Below, piece by piece: positions 34,246-42,746 of a stretch of DNA of 64,000 nt. Each line of letters begins with the position of its first letter. Positions within the stretch are counted from its first letter, which is position 1. The DNA is taken from contig NZ_CP129118.1 of the NCBI RefSeq assembly GCF_033304615.1, forward strand, positions 3,220,001-3,284,000, given 5' to 3'. The DNA comes from Sporosarcina oncorhynchi (GTDB lineage: Bacteria > Bacillota > Bacilli > Bacillales_A > Planococcaceae). Position numbers and translations under genes: made by a program. Below the pieces are notes generated by a model. The model was not told where the DNA came from and searched no databases. It saw nothing but the letters and a program-made list of their open reading frames with translations.

Positions 34246-34767
34246 CTAAAAAGACCTACGTAGGCCTTTAAACCGTTCATAAGGGAATGGACTTTCAAAA
34301 TGGACAGACTAATCCTGTTTTCCGTTCGAATCAAAATATTACATTCTCGGAATTACAAGATTAGTTATTCATTGTCCACCCGTCAGTCCTTTCCCTCTTA
34401 AAGTAGTATTAGTGTATAACGATTATTACAAAATTGCAAATAAAGGTTTTTCAAAATTCTAGTGATCATATGAATCAAACCCATTTTGAGAGGAAGTGAA
34501 TATTGTATCGGATACGGATGCAACGATCGATCCTCCCTGCTTTACGGGCGGTCCTCACGACTTTATGGGCGCAGTGACTCCTTTTACGGGCGGTCCTCTC
34601 GACTTTATGGGCGCAGTGACTCCTTTTACGGGCGGTCCTCACGACTTTACGAGCGCAGTGACTCCTTTTACGGGCGGTCCTCCCTGCTTTACGAGCACAA
34701 CAACTTATTAATGAATGAGCACTTTACCGACCTTTATGGATATTCCTAATCTGTTGAATATCCAGCA
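34246..34767. other. Leader upstream region and repeat-bearing intergenic gap
   Basis: On the minus strand, a candidate -10 TATACA (34418-34413) with a TTGCAA/TTTGCA -35 at 15-16 bases could drive the ABC-F leader of roughly 270 bases; the match is moderate. Bases 34540-34700 hold repeat cluster 3. No gene is supported: open frames here are products of the 42-base period. Confidence 0.45.
34540..34700. repeat. 42-bp-period dimeric repeat field, cluster 3
   Basis: Units TTTACGGGCGGTCCTCACGAC and TTTATGGGCGCAGTGACTCC alternate with a 42-base dimer period, about three and a half dimers. The core TTTA(C/T)G(G/A)GCG is the same as in clusters 1 and 2, whereas the spacer sequence is specific to this cluster. 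Confidence 0.88.
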
Positions 34768-35325
34768 TCATTCATTCAACAACTTCTCTTCACGCCATAC
34801 TCGCTCGACTTGTGCACCTGTATCGGACACGTTTACGCGGTAAACATCAGGATTCGTCAACGCCTGCCATTCTGCGAAGCCGATATGTTCGTCATAGCAC
34901 CTCAATAACAGTGTCATCAGATTTCCGTGCGTCACAAGTACGGTCGTCGATCCGTCGGGCAGTTCATTGACAACGTTGCAGACGCGCTCCATCGCTTCAT
35001 GCGATGATTCGCCGCCTTCGTATTTCAAATGGACGTCCAAAAATGAATCCTCAAGCTTCAGCAGCCAGTCCTCGAAATCATAGGAGCTTAACGTCCGCTC
35101 CGCCAGTCGGCTATCCTCTTCGAAATAGTACCCTTTTCGCTCCGCAAGCGGTTCCGCGGACATACGTGCCCGCACAAACGGGCTTGTCACAATTCGGTCT
35201 ACCTCAATATCTGCAAAGAACTCCGCCAGCTTTTCAGCTTGCACAATCCCTTCCGCCGTCAGATCTGCATGCGGGGATTGTCCTTCCGCTTCGCAATGCC
35301 GAACGATATACACCACTTTTCCCAT
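34768..35325 (-). CDS. Histidine phosphatase family protein
   Basis: 185-aa phosphoglycerate-mutase-like protein. The N-terminal catalytic motif is VRHCEAEGQSP, with Cys in place of the usual Gly of RHG. The second arginine/glutamate appear in RIVTSPFVRARMSAEPLAER and the second histidine in VLVTHGNLM. Members are broad phosphatases or cofactor-dependent mutases; size and context suggest a small-molecule phosphatase of unknown substrate. ATG 35325 has GGAGGTGTT upstream. Confidence 0.88.
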   Translation of the reverse strand: MGKVVYIVRHCEAEGQSPHADLTAEGIVQAEKLAEFFADIEVDRIVTSPFVRARMSAEPLAERKGYYFEEDSRLAERTLSSYDFEDWLLKLEDSFLDVHLKYEGGESSHEAMERVCNVVNELPDGSTTVLVTHGNLMTLLLRCYDEHIGFAEWQALTNPDVYRVNVSDTGAQVERVWREEKLLNE

Positions 35326-35441
35326 CGCCGAACACCTCCTACTTCCTTAATTTCCCCAGCTAGAATAAAGGAAACATCCAAACAGACGATTTTTAATAAA
35401 AAAACGATTCCCCAGGAAATTTTCCATAGGGAACCGGTCAT

Positions 35442-36407
35442 TCACTTCACATGTTGGGCAAGAAAATTACGCAACCTCACTTGATAGGCGTCGCCCGCTA
35501 ATGCATAAGCTTCGCCGTGATTTGCATTCGGAACAAGGAAAAGTTCCTTCTCGCCTGCAGTTTCGCGGAACAGTTCCTCCGCATTTTCTGTCGGAACGAA
35601 TGTGTCCGACATTCCGTGAATATAAAAAATTGGAATGCCTGCTTTTCGTACTTGATTCAACGCACTTGCCTCTCTGAACGAATAACCAGCACGCACTTTC
35701 GTCAACGCGCTAGTGCTATCGAGTAGCGGGAACGCGGGTAAATAAAACATCCGGTGCATTTGATACGTAAATAATTGATAGACCGATTGGTACGGGCTGT
35801 CTGCAATAATTGCTTTCACTTGCGAGGGCAGGCTTTCTTCCCCACTCGCCATCAATACGGTCGCAGCCCCCATCGATAAACCGTGGTAAGCGATTTCCGT
35901 CTTCGGTCCGAGCTTTTGCACGAGCTTATTCGTCCAGTCGATCAAATCCAACCGGTCCGGCCAACCGAAACCGTAATAATCACCTTCGCTACTTCCGTGG
36001 CCTCTCGCATTGGGCATGAATATATTGTAGTTCAATTCGTCATGATAATATTGTCCAAATAGCCCCATTTGCTTGGCATGGCCCAAATAACCATGTGTCA
36101 AAATGACAAGCTTCTCCGTTGGCTTGGCAGCAGGCAAGTAATAACCGGACAATTTCAGTCCGTCCCGTGACATGATGCTGATTGACTCAAATTCCTGATC
36201 AGCAACCCATTTTTTCCAATCACCATTTGTATACAGTTCCAACGTCTTCTCTGACACTTCCAAGTCCGCGTTCCCCTGCAAAAATTCTTTCGGGCCACGC
36301 TTCACTGCAAGTTCATAGAAAAAGAAGCTTCCTGCTACTTGGAACACTAGAAAAATGGTTGAAAAAAGCACCAACAACTTCTTCCAGTGAATCTTAATCG
36401 TGCTCAT
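35442..36407 (-). CDS. Alpha/beta hydrolase, YqkD-like, membrane-anchored
   Basis: 321-aa protein with an N-terminal membrane helix (LLVLFSTIFLVFQVAGSFFF) and an alpha/beta hydrolase domain. The oxyanion HGYLGH, nucleophile elbow GLSMGAAT, acid in IHGMSDTFVP and histidine in NANHGEAY are visible. It resembles B. subtilis YqkD (S9/BEM46-type hydrolases). The active site should face the cell exterior. It starts at ATG with AGAGGAAAAGGGG upstream and appears monocistronic. Confidence 0.86.
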   Translation of the reverse strand: MSTIKIHWKKLLVLFSTIFLVFQVAGSFFFYELAVKRGPKEFLQGNADLEVSEKTLELYTNGDWKKWVADQEFESISIMSRDGLKLSGYYLPAAKPTEKLVILTHGYLGHAKQMGLFGQYYHDELNYNIFMPNARGHGSSEGDYYGFGWPDRLDLIDWTNKLVQKLGPKTEIAYHGLSMGAATVLMASGEESLPSQVKAIIADSPYQSVYQLFTYQMHRMFYLPAFPLLDSTSALTKVRAGYSFREASALNQVRKAGIPIFYIHGMSDTFVPTENAEELFRETAGEKELFLVPNANHGEAYALAGDAYQVRLRNFLAQHVK

Positions 36408-36558
36408 TCCCCTTTTCCTCTCTGTCTATAGACACAAGCAGTGCCTATTCTTAGTATACGGGAATCGTCGATAAGAATATATAGTTTTTTTTATAAAAAG
36501 TGTACTTAATTTAACGTTGTAAGCTTAACAAATTGCACCATAAACCGACAAACAAAAA

Positions 36559-36586
36559 CCGGCCTCTTCTTAATTGAAGAGACCGG
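36559..36586 (-). terminator. Terminator of the 54-aa gene
   Basis: Stem CCGGCCTCTTC / GAAGAGACCGG (one mismatch) with loop TTAATT; on the minus strand it is followed by TTTTTG. Confidence 0.8.
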
Positions 36587-36598
36587 GTGCGATATCGC

Positions 36599-36763
36599 TT
36601 ACTTCATATCTTTTTGCTGCTTTTTCACTTCTTCATGTGCTTCTGTCTTAATGTCCTCCACTTGCTGTTCAGCACGTTTCGCGGCATCGTTTGCAATTTT
36701 TCCGTCCTCATTATGGCTATGTGTTTGGTTGTCGTTTTTATCGTCTGCATAACTTCTCGTCAT
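36599..36763 (-). CDS. Small hydrophilic protein of 54 aa, unknown function
   Basis: A 54-codon frame with AAAGGAGTGG six bases before ATG 36763 and a terminator directly after its stop. The product is highly charged, with a His/Asn-rich N-terminal third (NDNQTHSHNEDGK) and a helical, Lys/Glu/Gln-rich C-terminal half (AAKRAEQQVEDIKTEAHEE). It has the look of small stress- or spore-associated proteins of Bacillales, but no family was recognised. Confidence 0.7.
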   Translation of the reverse strand: MTRSYADDKNDNQTHSHNEDGKIANDAAKRAEQQVEDIKTEAHEEVKKQQKDMK

Positions 36764-36894
36764 ACGAACCACTCCTTTTCATTTACTGCTATTATTCCCG
36801 TCTGCCACTATTCCAAACAGCAACTTCGTCCTTAAAGTGTTTGTTTAAGCTATTTCACTAGTTGGGTAATGCAGTAATAAGGAAGGTGAATCGA

Positions 36895-37449
36895 ATGGAA
36901 ATCTACACTGTCGGGCATTCCACCCATACGAAAGAGGCGTTTTTGAAATTACTGCATGATGCGAATATCGAGCTACTGGCGGACGTTCGCGCGTTTCCCG
37001 GAAGCAGGAAATTCCCGCATTTTCACGAAGACCGCATGAGGGAATGGTTGCCTGAAGGCGGTATCGAATATGAGCATTTCAGAAAACTCGGCGGCAGGCG
37101 CAATAAATCCAAAGTCATCGACGATGATGTGAACGACGCTTGGAATAACCGATCATTCCATAATTACGCGGACTATACGCTGCAACCTGAGTTTCAGGCA
37201 GGGCTTGATGAGTTAAAAGAATTGGCTTCATCCAAAAAAGTTGCGATTTGTTGTTCAGAGCGCCATCCCGCGCGCTGTCATCGATTACTTATAAGTAACT
37301 GGTTGGCGTTAAATGGATGGACAGTGAAACATATTTTGGACGGTCCGAAAGAAGAGACGATTATCGAAGAACATGAACCTGGAAAATGGGGAGCTCCGCC
37401 ACACTTGAATACGGATGGCACAGTTGTTTATCACAATACAGAAGAATAA
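36895..37449 (+). CDS. DUF488 domain-containing protein
   Basis: 184-aa protein. MEIYTVGHSTHTKEAF, LLADVRAFPGSRKFPHF and the cysteine-containing CCSERHPARCHR are the hallmarks of DUF488, a family of unknown biochemical function that may act on nucleic acid or nucleotide substrates. ATG 36895 is preferred, eight bases after GGAAGGTG; an upstream ATG lacks a site. It is monocistronic with a terminator at 37453-37493. Confidence 0.88.
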   Translation: MEIYTVGHSTHTKEAFLKLLHDANIELLADVRAFPGSRKFPHFHEDRMREWLPEGGIEYEHFRKLGGRRNKSKVIDDDVNDAWNNRSFHNYADYTLQPEFQAGLDELKELASSKKVAICCSERHPARCHRLLISNWLALNGWTVKHILDGPKEETIIEEHEPGKWGAPPHLNTDGTVVYHNTEE

Positions 37450-37452
37450 AAA

Positions 37453-37493
37453 AGCCGCACACGGTTGCAGGGGGATTGGAAGCGTGTGCGGCT
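37453..37493 (+). terminator. Terminator of the DUF488 gene
   Basis: Eleven-base-pair stem AGCCGCACACG / CGTGTGCGGCT followed by CTTTCT, just after the stop codon. Confidence 0.78.
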
Positions 37494-37601
37494 CTTTCTG
37501 ATTATGGACGGTTTGGTCCGATTTTATTCCACACATATTGTTTTTAACTTTGTCCTATACAGGCGTCGAAACCTTGACGTATAGTAAGAGCAGGTGATGA
37601 C

Positions 37602-38360
37602 ATGAAAACAAAAGTATATATTACTACAACTAATCTGATTGTAGGTACGACACTCAAAGACAAAAGTGCACCGGAAGAAAATAATATGGCGTTGCATGCA
37701 TGTATCGACTCGCAAGCAATTCTTGAAAACCGCAGAGAGCTGGCTGCATTCTTAAAATGCCAACTTAAGGATTTCGTTTGCGCCAATCAGACGCATAGCG
37801 CGAACGTCCATAAGGTGACGCGATCCGATATTGGCCTTGGTGCACTGCAGAACGAAACGGCCATTCCGAACGTCGATGCACTGTATACGGATGAACCAGG
37901 AATTGTGTTATGTAGTTTCACAGCTGACTGTGTTCCAGTCATTTTTTATAATGAGGCAAACGGTATTATCGGTGTCATTCACTCAGGCTGGCAAGGCACC
38001 GTCAAAGAGATTACACCGAAAGTATTCGAACATCTGGCGCAAAATGAACAAAGCAATCCAGCCGATTGGCATGTTCAGATTGGTATGGCACTCAGTCAAG
38101 AGAAGTTCGAAGTCGATGAAGATGTATATGTGAAATTCAAAGCGCTCGGCTATGCAGATGATTATATGTATTTTAATGAAATGACGGATAAATACCATAT
38201 CGATAATCAGCTAACGGTCAAAAGACAATGTGAACGTGCCGGTATTCCGTCAGATCAGATCAGCATTGATTCGACGTGCACATTTAGTAGTGAAGAAGGG
38301 TTTTCGTATCGGCAAGACAGACAAGCCGGTCGACATCTTAGCTTCATTTTGAAACGCTAA
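37602..38360 (+). CDS. pgeF: Peptidoglycan editing factor PgeF (YlmD/YfiH family)
   Basis: 252-aa protein of the multicopper-polyphenol-oxidase-like family, whose members hydrolyse misincorporated cytoplasmic peptidoglycan precursors or nucleosides. Metal-ligand motifs are visible: NQTHSANVHKV, TADCVPVIF, and HSGWQGTVKEI. Length is near normal. In many Bacillales pgeF lies in the division cluster; here it stands alone, so it may be a second paralog. It starts at ATG with AGAGCAGGTGA upstream and ends at a terminator (38369-38392). Confidence 0.88.
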   Translation: MKTKVYITTTNLIVGTTLKDKSAPEENNMALHACIDSQAILENRRELAAFLKCQLKDFVCANQTHSANVHKVTRSDIGLGALQNETAIPNVDALYTDEPGIVLCSFTADCVPVIFYNEANGIIGVIHSGWQGTVKEITPKVFEHLAQNEQSNPADWHVQIGMALSQEKFEVDEDVYVKFKALGYADDYMYFNEMTDKYHIDNQLTVKRQCERAGIPSDQISIDSTCTFSSEEGFSYRQDRQAGRHLSFILKR

Positions 38361-38368
38361 AAGTAGTA

Positions 38369-38392
38369 AAAGGACTCCTAAGCGAGTCCTTT
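38369..38392 (+). terminator. Terminator of pgeF
   Basis: Nine-base-pair stem AAAGGACTC / GAGTCCTTT with loop CTAAGC and a following T run. Confidence 0.82.
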
Positions 38393-38412
38393 TTTTCATA
38401 GATATCCCATCG

Positions 38413-38979
38413 CTAGCCTCTTTTGTATTCAATCCCATCGTCACTGAATTTCTTCTCAAGTAACTTTCGATACCGCATCATGTAATTATCGTTGGCTAAA
38501 ATCATAATGTTGCCATCATTGAAGTGAAAGTCAAACTTGGCAAATCCACCTTCTTTCGGCAATTCCCGGAAGACGACTTTCTCAACCTCTTCCCATGTAT
38601 AGACATATTCCTTGGACAGCATCGAGCTTTTGAATGCAACCGAGTCAGTCGCTACACGGACGTATCGTTGTGACGCGTCCACAAAACAGAGTAGAACCAA
38701 TAAGCCTATTGCGGCACTAATCATCTTTGCTTTCTTGTTTATCTTGAGAAAATAAAGCAAAAAAGATGTAATTGTCAGTAGCACAAGACCAATGCCATAC
38801 AAGAAATACGCTTCCTTTGGGACTTGAACGAGTAAAGTGGTGCGTGTTTCATGTAAAGTCTTCGCTACTAGTGTAGGAATGATTGCGAGAAGTATCGGAA
38901 ATAATCCAATGGAGCCCATCCCTATCGAGAGGAATGTATGACTTGCATCAAGCTGGTGTAATCCTTTTTTCATCTGCAT
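38413..38979 (-). CDS. Paralog A of a local membrane-protein family (unknown function)
   Basis: 188-aa protein with a conserved start (MQMKKGLHQLDASHTFL), four predicted membrane helices up to about residue 115, and a C-terminal soluble domain with YTWEEVEKVVFRELP and FDFHFNDGNIMIL. The C-terminal part resembles a PH-like module. Two further copies lie at 41420-41985 (frameshifted) and 42033-42632. The start has AAGGGGGGC upstream. No function can be named. Confidence 0.72.
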   Translation of the reverse strand: MQMKKGLHQLDASHTFLSIGMGSIGLFPILLAIIPTLVAKTLHETRTTLLVQVPKEAYFLYGIGLVLLTITSFLLYFLKINKKAKMISAAIGLLVLLCFVDASQRYVRVATDSVAFKSSMLSKEYVYTWEEVEKVVFRELPKEGGFAKFDFHFNDGNIMILANDNYMMRYRKLLEKKFSDDGIEYKRG

Positions 38980-39081
38980 CTTCTAGCCCCCCTTCTTTTC
39001 CTTTTTATACGGTAAAAGGATAAGAAAGGTTTCGTATAATCAAATTACTTTAAATATAAAAAACGACGTTTACAGGTTTGT

Positions 39082-40755
39082 TTATATACTGTTCCACTCT
39101 CTTTCGAGGAGAAAGTCCTCTGCCAACCTGTTTGCCTGCTCCGTTATTCTTGTAGGATATGCGAGTACTTCCAACAGCTTAATAGCGTTTTTTGTATTCG
39201 ATGGACCCCGATAAATTGTATAGTCAAAATGGATATCCCCGTCTTTGAACTTCTCTGTAAAATGGTAGTTGTCATAAGACGATTTCATAATTTCGGTTAG
39301 TTCGATATCATGTGTAGCGGTTATATTGATGCCGTTCGTATTTGATAGCCAGTCCATCATCGCAGCAGATGCGGCAATCCGTTCGATAGTATTCGTCCCT
39401 TTCAGCAACTCATCAATAACCGAAAGGCAAGGCTTTCCTTTTTCGAGCATCGTAATGATCCGCCTCAATGATTTTATTTCCGCGATGAAGTAACTGTCTC
39501 CATCCAGCACATTGTCTTGCACAGCCATAGACGTTGCGACGTAGATTGGCTTCATACGCCATGTATCCGCCAGCACCGTATTGATTGTCTGAGCAAGAAT
39601 CGCATTGATGGCAACTGCTTTGCTGTATGTCGATTTCCCTGATGCATTCGACCCTGTGATTAACGTAGTCTTTCCTAAATCTGACGAATTTGTCACTGGG
39701 TCGGTGATTAAAGGGTGCGCCATATTCGTGAATGATATCTCCATTGAATCCGTAAACGAAGGCACACAATACGCCTGAAGAGTGTGCCGGTAGTAGGCGA
39801 CAGCAATAGACGCATCAAGCCTGCCGATGATTTCCCATATAGCACGGTAATTCTCCTTATGTTGCGACACGGTTCCAATAATTCTATTATAAGAAATAAA
39901 ATCAAGCAGAAACAGAATTCGGATGTATTCGACTATCGCGTCAAAATCCCCGTTACCTTTTGTACCCATCGACACAAAATTATTCAGCCATAAAACCTTC
40001 TTTAATGGCTTCAAATTCCCCTTCAACTTTCTCGTTTCCTCTTGGATTTTATCATCAGGGATAGCCGCCAACTGATTACCGGTATTGATGATATTTGCGA
40101 CATAGCTAACCGAATGCAGACCGTATTCCACTATCTGTTTATGGCGGTAATACATTATCCCGTTGATGATAAATGACATGAACAGACAAAGAATACCTAA
40201 TTTCAATTGGACAAACAGTAGAATAATCGAAGCGACAGGCAGCAGTGCCAGTACATTGAAGATTAGTGGATTCTTAACACCTCGTGTATGGTTTCCGTAA
40301 AAAAAAGCTGAAGAGTCCGTAAAATCATGCTTACCGAGTTTAGAGAGTGGGAGCAACACCTTTTCACGCAGCTCTTCAATTTCCATTGCTCGATAGAGTT
40401 TTTCATCTTCCTCAAGTGTTTCTTGCGACAGCTTAATATCTCTCAACTGATTCAGCAAATACTCCGAACCAACTGACGTCTGTGTATAATTCAACGTGTT
40501 AAACACCTCATCCATGGACAGATCACGCCATGTTAAAGCATCAATACCATTATACGTTTTACCTCTTCTTTCGTTCTCCCAATAGGTGATGATGGATTCT
40601 TTCGATTCTCGTTTCCTATCGAATGTTCCCGTTTACCATTCCTTTTTAAACTGTCTACGTTTTTTCCGATCTGTGGTCAACTTTTGATAGCCAAGTACAC
40701 CGATGATGACTGCGGCAATCACGATTATGTATATCAAAGTCTCAACCCCATTCAC
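39082..40755 (-). pseudogene. MutS-like membrane ATPase gene, interrupted by an in-frame stop
   Basis: The main frame (39082-40515 from an ATG without a ribosome binding site) encodes a 477-aa MutS-family ATPase with two membrane helices near residues 85-120, Walker A TGSNASGKST and a Walker B-like CLSVIDELLKGTN. The same frame continues upstream, encoding plausible protein (FDRKRESKESIITYWENERR) back to TAA at 40633-40635. Beyond this, in the same frame, is an N-terminal helix (LIYIIVIAAVIIGVLGYQKL) from GTG 40755. This is the layout of intact Bacillales homologs, so the gene seems broken by a stop or small indel. A truncated protein from the ATG remains possible. Confidence 0.7.
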
Positions 40756-40809
40756 ATGCTACTTCTATTTACGCAACTATCCTTGTTTAGTTTCATGGAA
40801 AATAAAAAA

Positions 40810-40845
40810 CAGCATACTACCTGTCAAATTGACAGATGTATGCTG
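40810..40845 (-). terminator. Terminator of the RDD gene
   Basis: Stem CAGCATAC / GTATGCTG with inner CTGTC / GACAG; on the minus strand TTTTTTATT follows. Confidence 0.8.
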
Positions 40846-40859
40846 GCTTTATGAAATAT

Positions 40860-41276
40860 TTAATTTTTAATAACCCATGTACCTGCAATATAATCGTGCA
40901 GACCACGTTTCTCAGCTGTGACACCGACCATGATATAGCCTATGTACAAAATTCCAGAAAGCATGTAGCTTAAAAACCGACCGAATGCTCTGCCCGCTGA
41001 AATTCTTTGGCCTTCTGCATCGATAACGCGCAGATTCAGCAATTTCTTTCCAACTGTCCCTTGCATTCTGGAACTCGTCGTCAGTGTGTAATATAGGGCG
41101 ACAAGAATAATATTTGTAAAAATGAGTACGACAAGTACGCCTGCGATTACACCTTCTGAGTCCGTGAATAGCGACATCATTTGGAGTGCAAAGTTAATGA
41201 TGAACAATGGAACGAAAAGTACAACACTATCAATAATATTCGCAAGAACACGAATCCAAAAACCTGCATATACCAT
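40860..41276 (-). CDS. RDD family membrane protein
   Basis: 138-aa protein with three predicted helices and the family pattern: YAGFWIRVLANIIDSVVLF at the N-terminus, SRMQGTVGKKLLNLRVID in the middle, and EKRGLHDYIAGTWVI at the C-terminus. RDD proteins are small membrane proteins, some of which take part in ion transport or stress tolerance; no specific role is evident. ATG 41276 follows AGGGAGGG. It has its own terminator. Confidence 0.88.
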   Translation of the reverse strand: MVYAGFWIRVLANIIDSVVLFVPLFIINFALQMMSLFTDSEGVIAGVLVVLIFTNIILVALYYTLTTSSRMQGTVGKKLLNLRVIDAEGQRISAGRAFGRFLSYMLSGILYIGYIMVGVTAEKRGLHDYIAGTWVIKN

Positions 41277-41419
41277 ACATTTCCCTCCCTTCACTCTACA
41301 AATCTATTCGATTTGGAAGATTCAATACGTTGAAAAAATAACCAACGTCTCTTATCATATCGTACTAGATTAGATTTGTAAAAAGGGGAAATGCTTGGAA
41401 AATTATTACCCTTTTAAAA

Positions 41420-41985
41420 CTATCCTCTTTTATACTCAATTCCATCATCATTCAATTTCTTCTCAATCAACTTTCGCCATGCCTGCACTTCCAAATTATT
41501 AGACAGTGTCAAGACGTTGCCATCTTTGAAATGAAAATCGAATTTCGACGTTCCTTTGTCTAATGGCACTTCCCGGAACACTACTTTTTCGATATCCTCC
41601 CATGCATACTCATACGTTTCTGACCAGATGGACTTTTTGAATGCCAGCGAATCCCAAGCTAATCGACTGAACTGTTGCGATCCGTTCGCAAAACAGAAAA
41701 CAGCCAACAGAATGATGATTGCACCAATCTTTTTAGCTTTTTTACTTACTCTTAGAAAACTCAACAAAAAAACGTGACAGTCAAGAGCAACAATCCAATT
41801 CCATAGGTCACATAAGCAAATTGAGGTATTTGCAGCAATACAGTGGATGATGTCTCGTGCAGTGTCTTAGCAAGCATCATCGGCGTTACAATGAGAAGTA
41901 TCGGGAACAAAACGAAAGAGGACATTCCCATCGCCAAAAATGTATGACTTGAATCAAGCTGATGCAGTCCTTGCTTCATTTCCAT
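41420..41985 (-). pseudogene. Paralog B of the local membrane-protein family, frameshifted
   Basis: Two overlapping frames (41761-41985 and 41420-41767) together encode one paralog of 38413-38979. The first gives MEMKQGLHQLDSSHTFLAMG to GLLLLTVTFF, and the second continues LSFLRVSKKAKKIGA to the C-terminal PH-like part. The break falls in a run of seven A (41766-41772; T on the coding strand); one extra T restores LTVTFFLLSFLRVSKK, matching LTITSFLLYFLKINKK of paralog A. The start has TAGGGGGGC upstream. It is either a recent inactivation, a slippage-controlled gene, or an error in the sequence. Confidence 0.8.
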
Positions 41986-42032
41986 TTCTTTGCCCCCCTA
42001 CACACATTCCCAATCAATCTTACTTATTATCA

Positions 42033-42632
42033 CTATGATGTCGATAAACCATCAAATTTAGGAGTAAGCCATTTACTATACTTAACGTCACTTTCACTCA
42101 TTTTTAAGTGAATGATATTTCTCCAACCTTGCATAATGACGCTATCTACAAGAGTTGCCACATTACCATCTTTAAAATGAAATTCATAGTTTGAGTAGCG
42201 TCGTTCTACATCAGTTTGATGATAGACGACTTCCTCAATATCTTCCCAAGCATATTCATATTTTTTTGACCAGAGCGAATCCTTCACAATGATGGAATCT
42301 AATCCCACTCTGGAGAAACGCTGCGAACCATCTGCAATACACAAGGTTGACAATAATAATATTGCACAGCCAACGAGCTTGCCCTTATTACTTCCCTTAA
42401 ATAAAAACTGCGATATACATGCACACGCAAACAGCAAATAGCCGATTATATAAAGGACATACGAAACCTTCGGCAACTGTACAAATAATGTAGAAGGTAT
42501 ATCATGCAACGTCATCGTCACGGCAGGTATAGCAAGGAATAACCAAATCGGAGACAAAAAAATCAACATCATTCCCCACCCTAAAAACGTGTGATACCAT
42601 TCAAGCTGATGCAACCCTTGCTTCATCTGCAT
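42033..42632 (-). CDS. Paralog C of the local membrane-protein family
   Basis: 199-aa protein starting MQMKQGLHQLEWYHTFLGWG at ATG 42632, six bases after GGAGGT. It has four predicted helices and a C-terminal domain with YAWEDIEEVVYHQ and YEFHFKDGNVATLV, like paralogs A and B, plus a longer tail ending PKFDGLSTS. It is the only intact copy besides A. The frame runs further upstream to 42746 but that part overlaps the selO terminator and is not coding. Confidence 0.72.
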   Translation of the reverse strand: MQMKQGLHQLEWYHTFLGWGMMLIFLSPIWLFLAIPAVTMTLHDIPSTLFVQLPKVSYVLYIIGYLLFACACISQFLFKGSNKGKLVGCAILLLSTLCIADGSQRFSRVGLDSIIVKDSLWSKKYEYAWEDIEEVVYHQTDVERRYSNYEFHFKDGNVATLVDSVIMQGWRNIIHLKMSESDVKYSKWLTPKFDGLSTS

Positions 42633-42710
42633 CCTCTTACCTCCTCTAATTCTTTTACTACTATGATAGACAGTTTTTTTACTATAGTCAATAAATTTCA
42701 AACAATTAAA

Positions 42711-42741
42711 AAAGGACTTCACCACTTGGGTAAAGTCCTTT
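42711..42741 (-). terminator. Terminator of selO
   Basis: Nine-base-pair stem AAAGGACTT / AAGTCCTTT; on the minus strand it is followed by TTTTTTAATTG, six bases beyond the selO stop. Confidence 0.82.
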
Positions 42742-42746
42742 ATCAT

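Noticed and set aside
14173..34700. Repeat clusters as CRISPR arrays
   Set aside because: No constant repeat with unique spacers: cores alternate with repeated, not unique, spacer sequence, and no cas genes are present.
34486..34749. Open frames across repeat cluster 3
   Set aside because: Repeat-driven, two overlapping frames, no proper start context.
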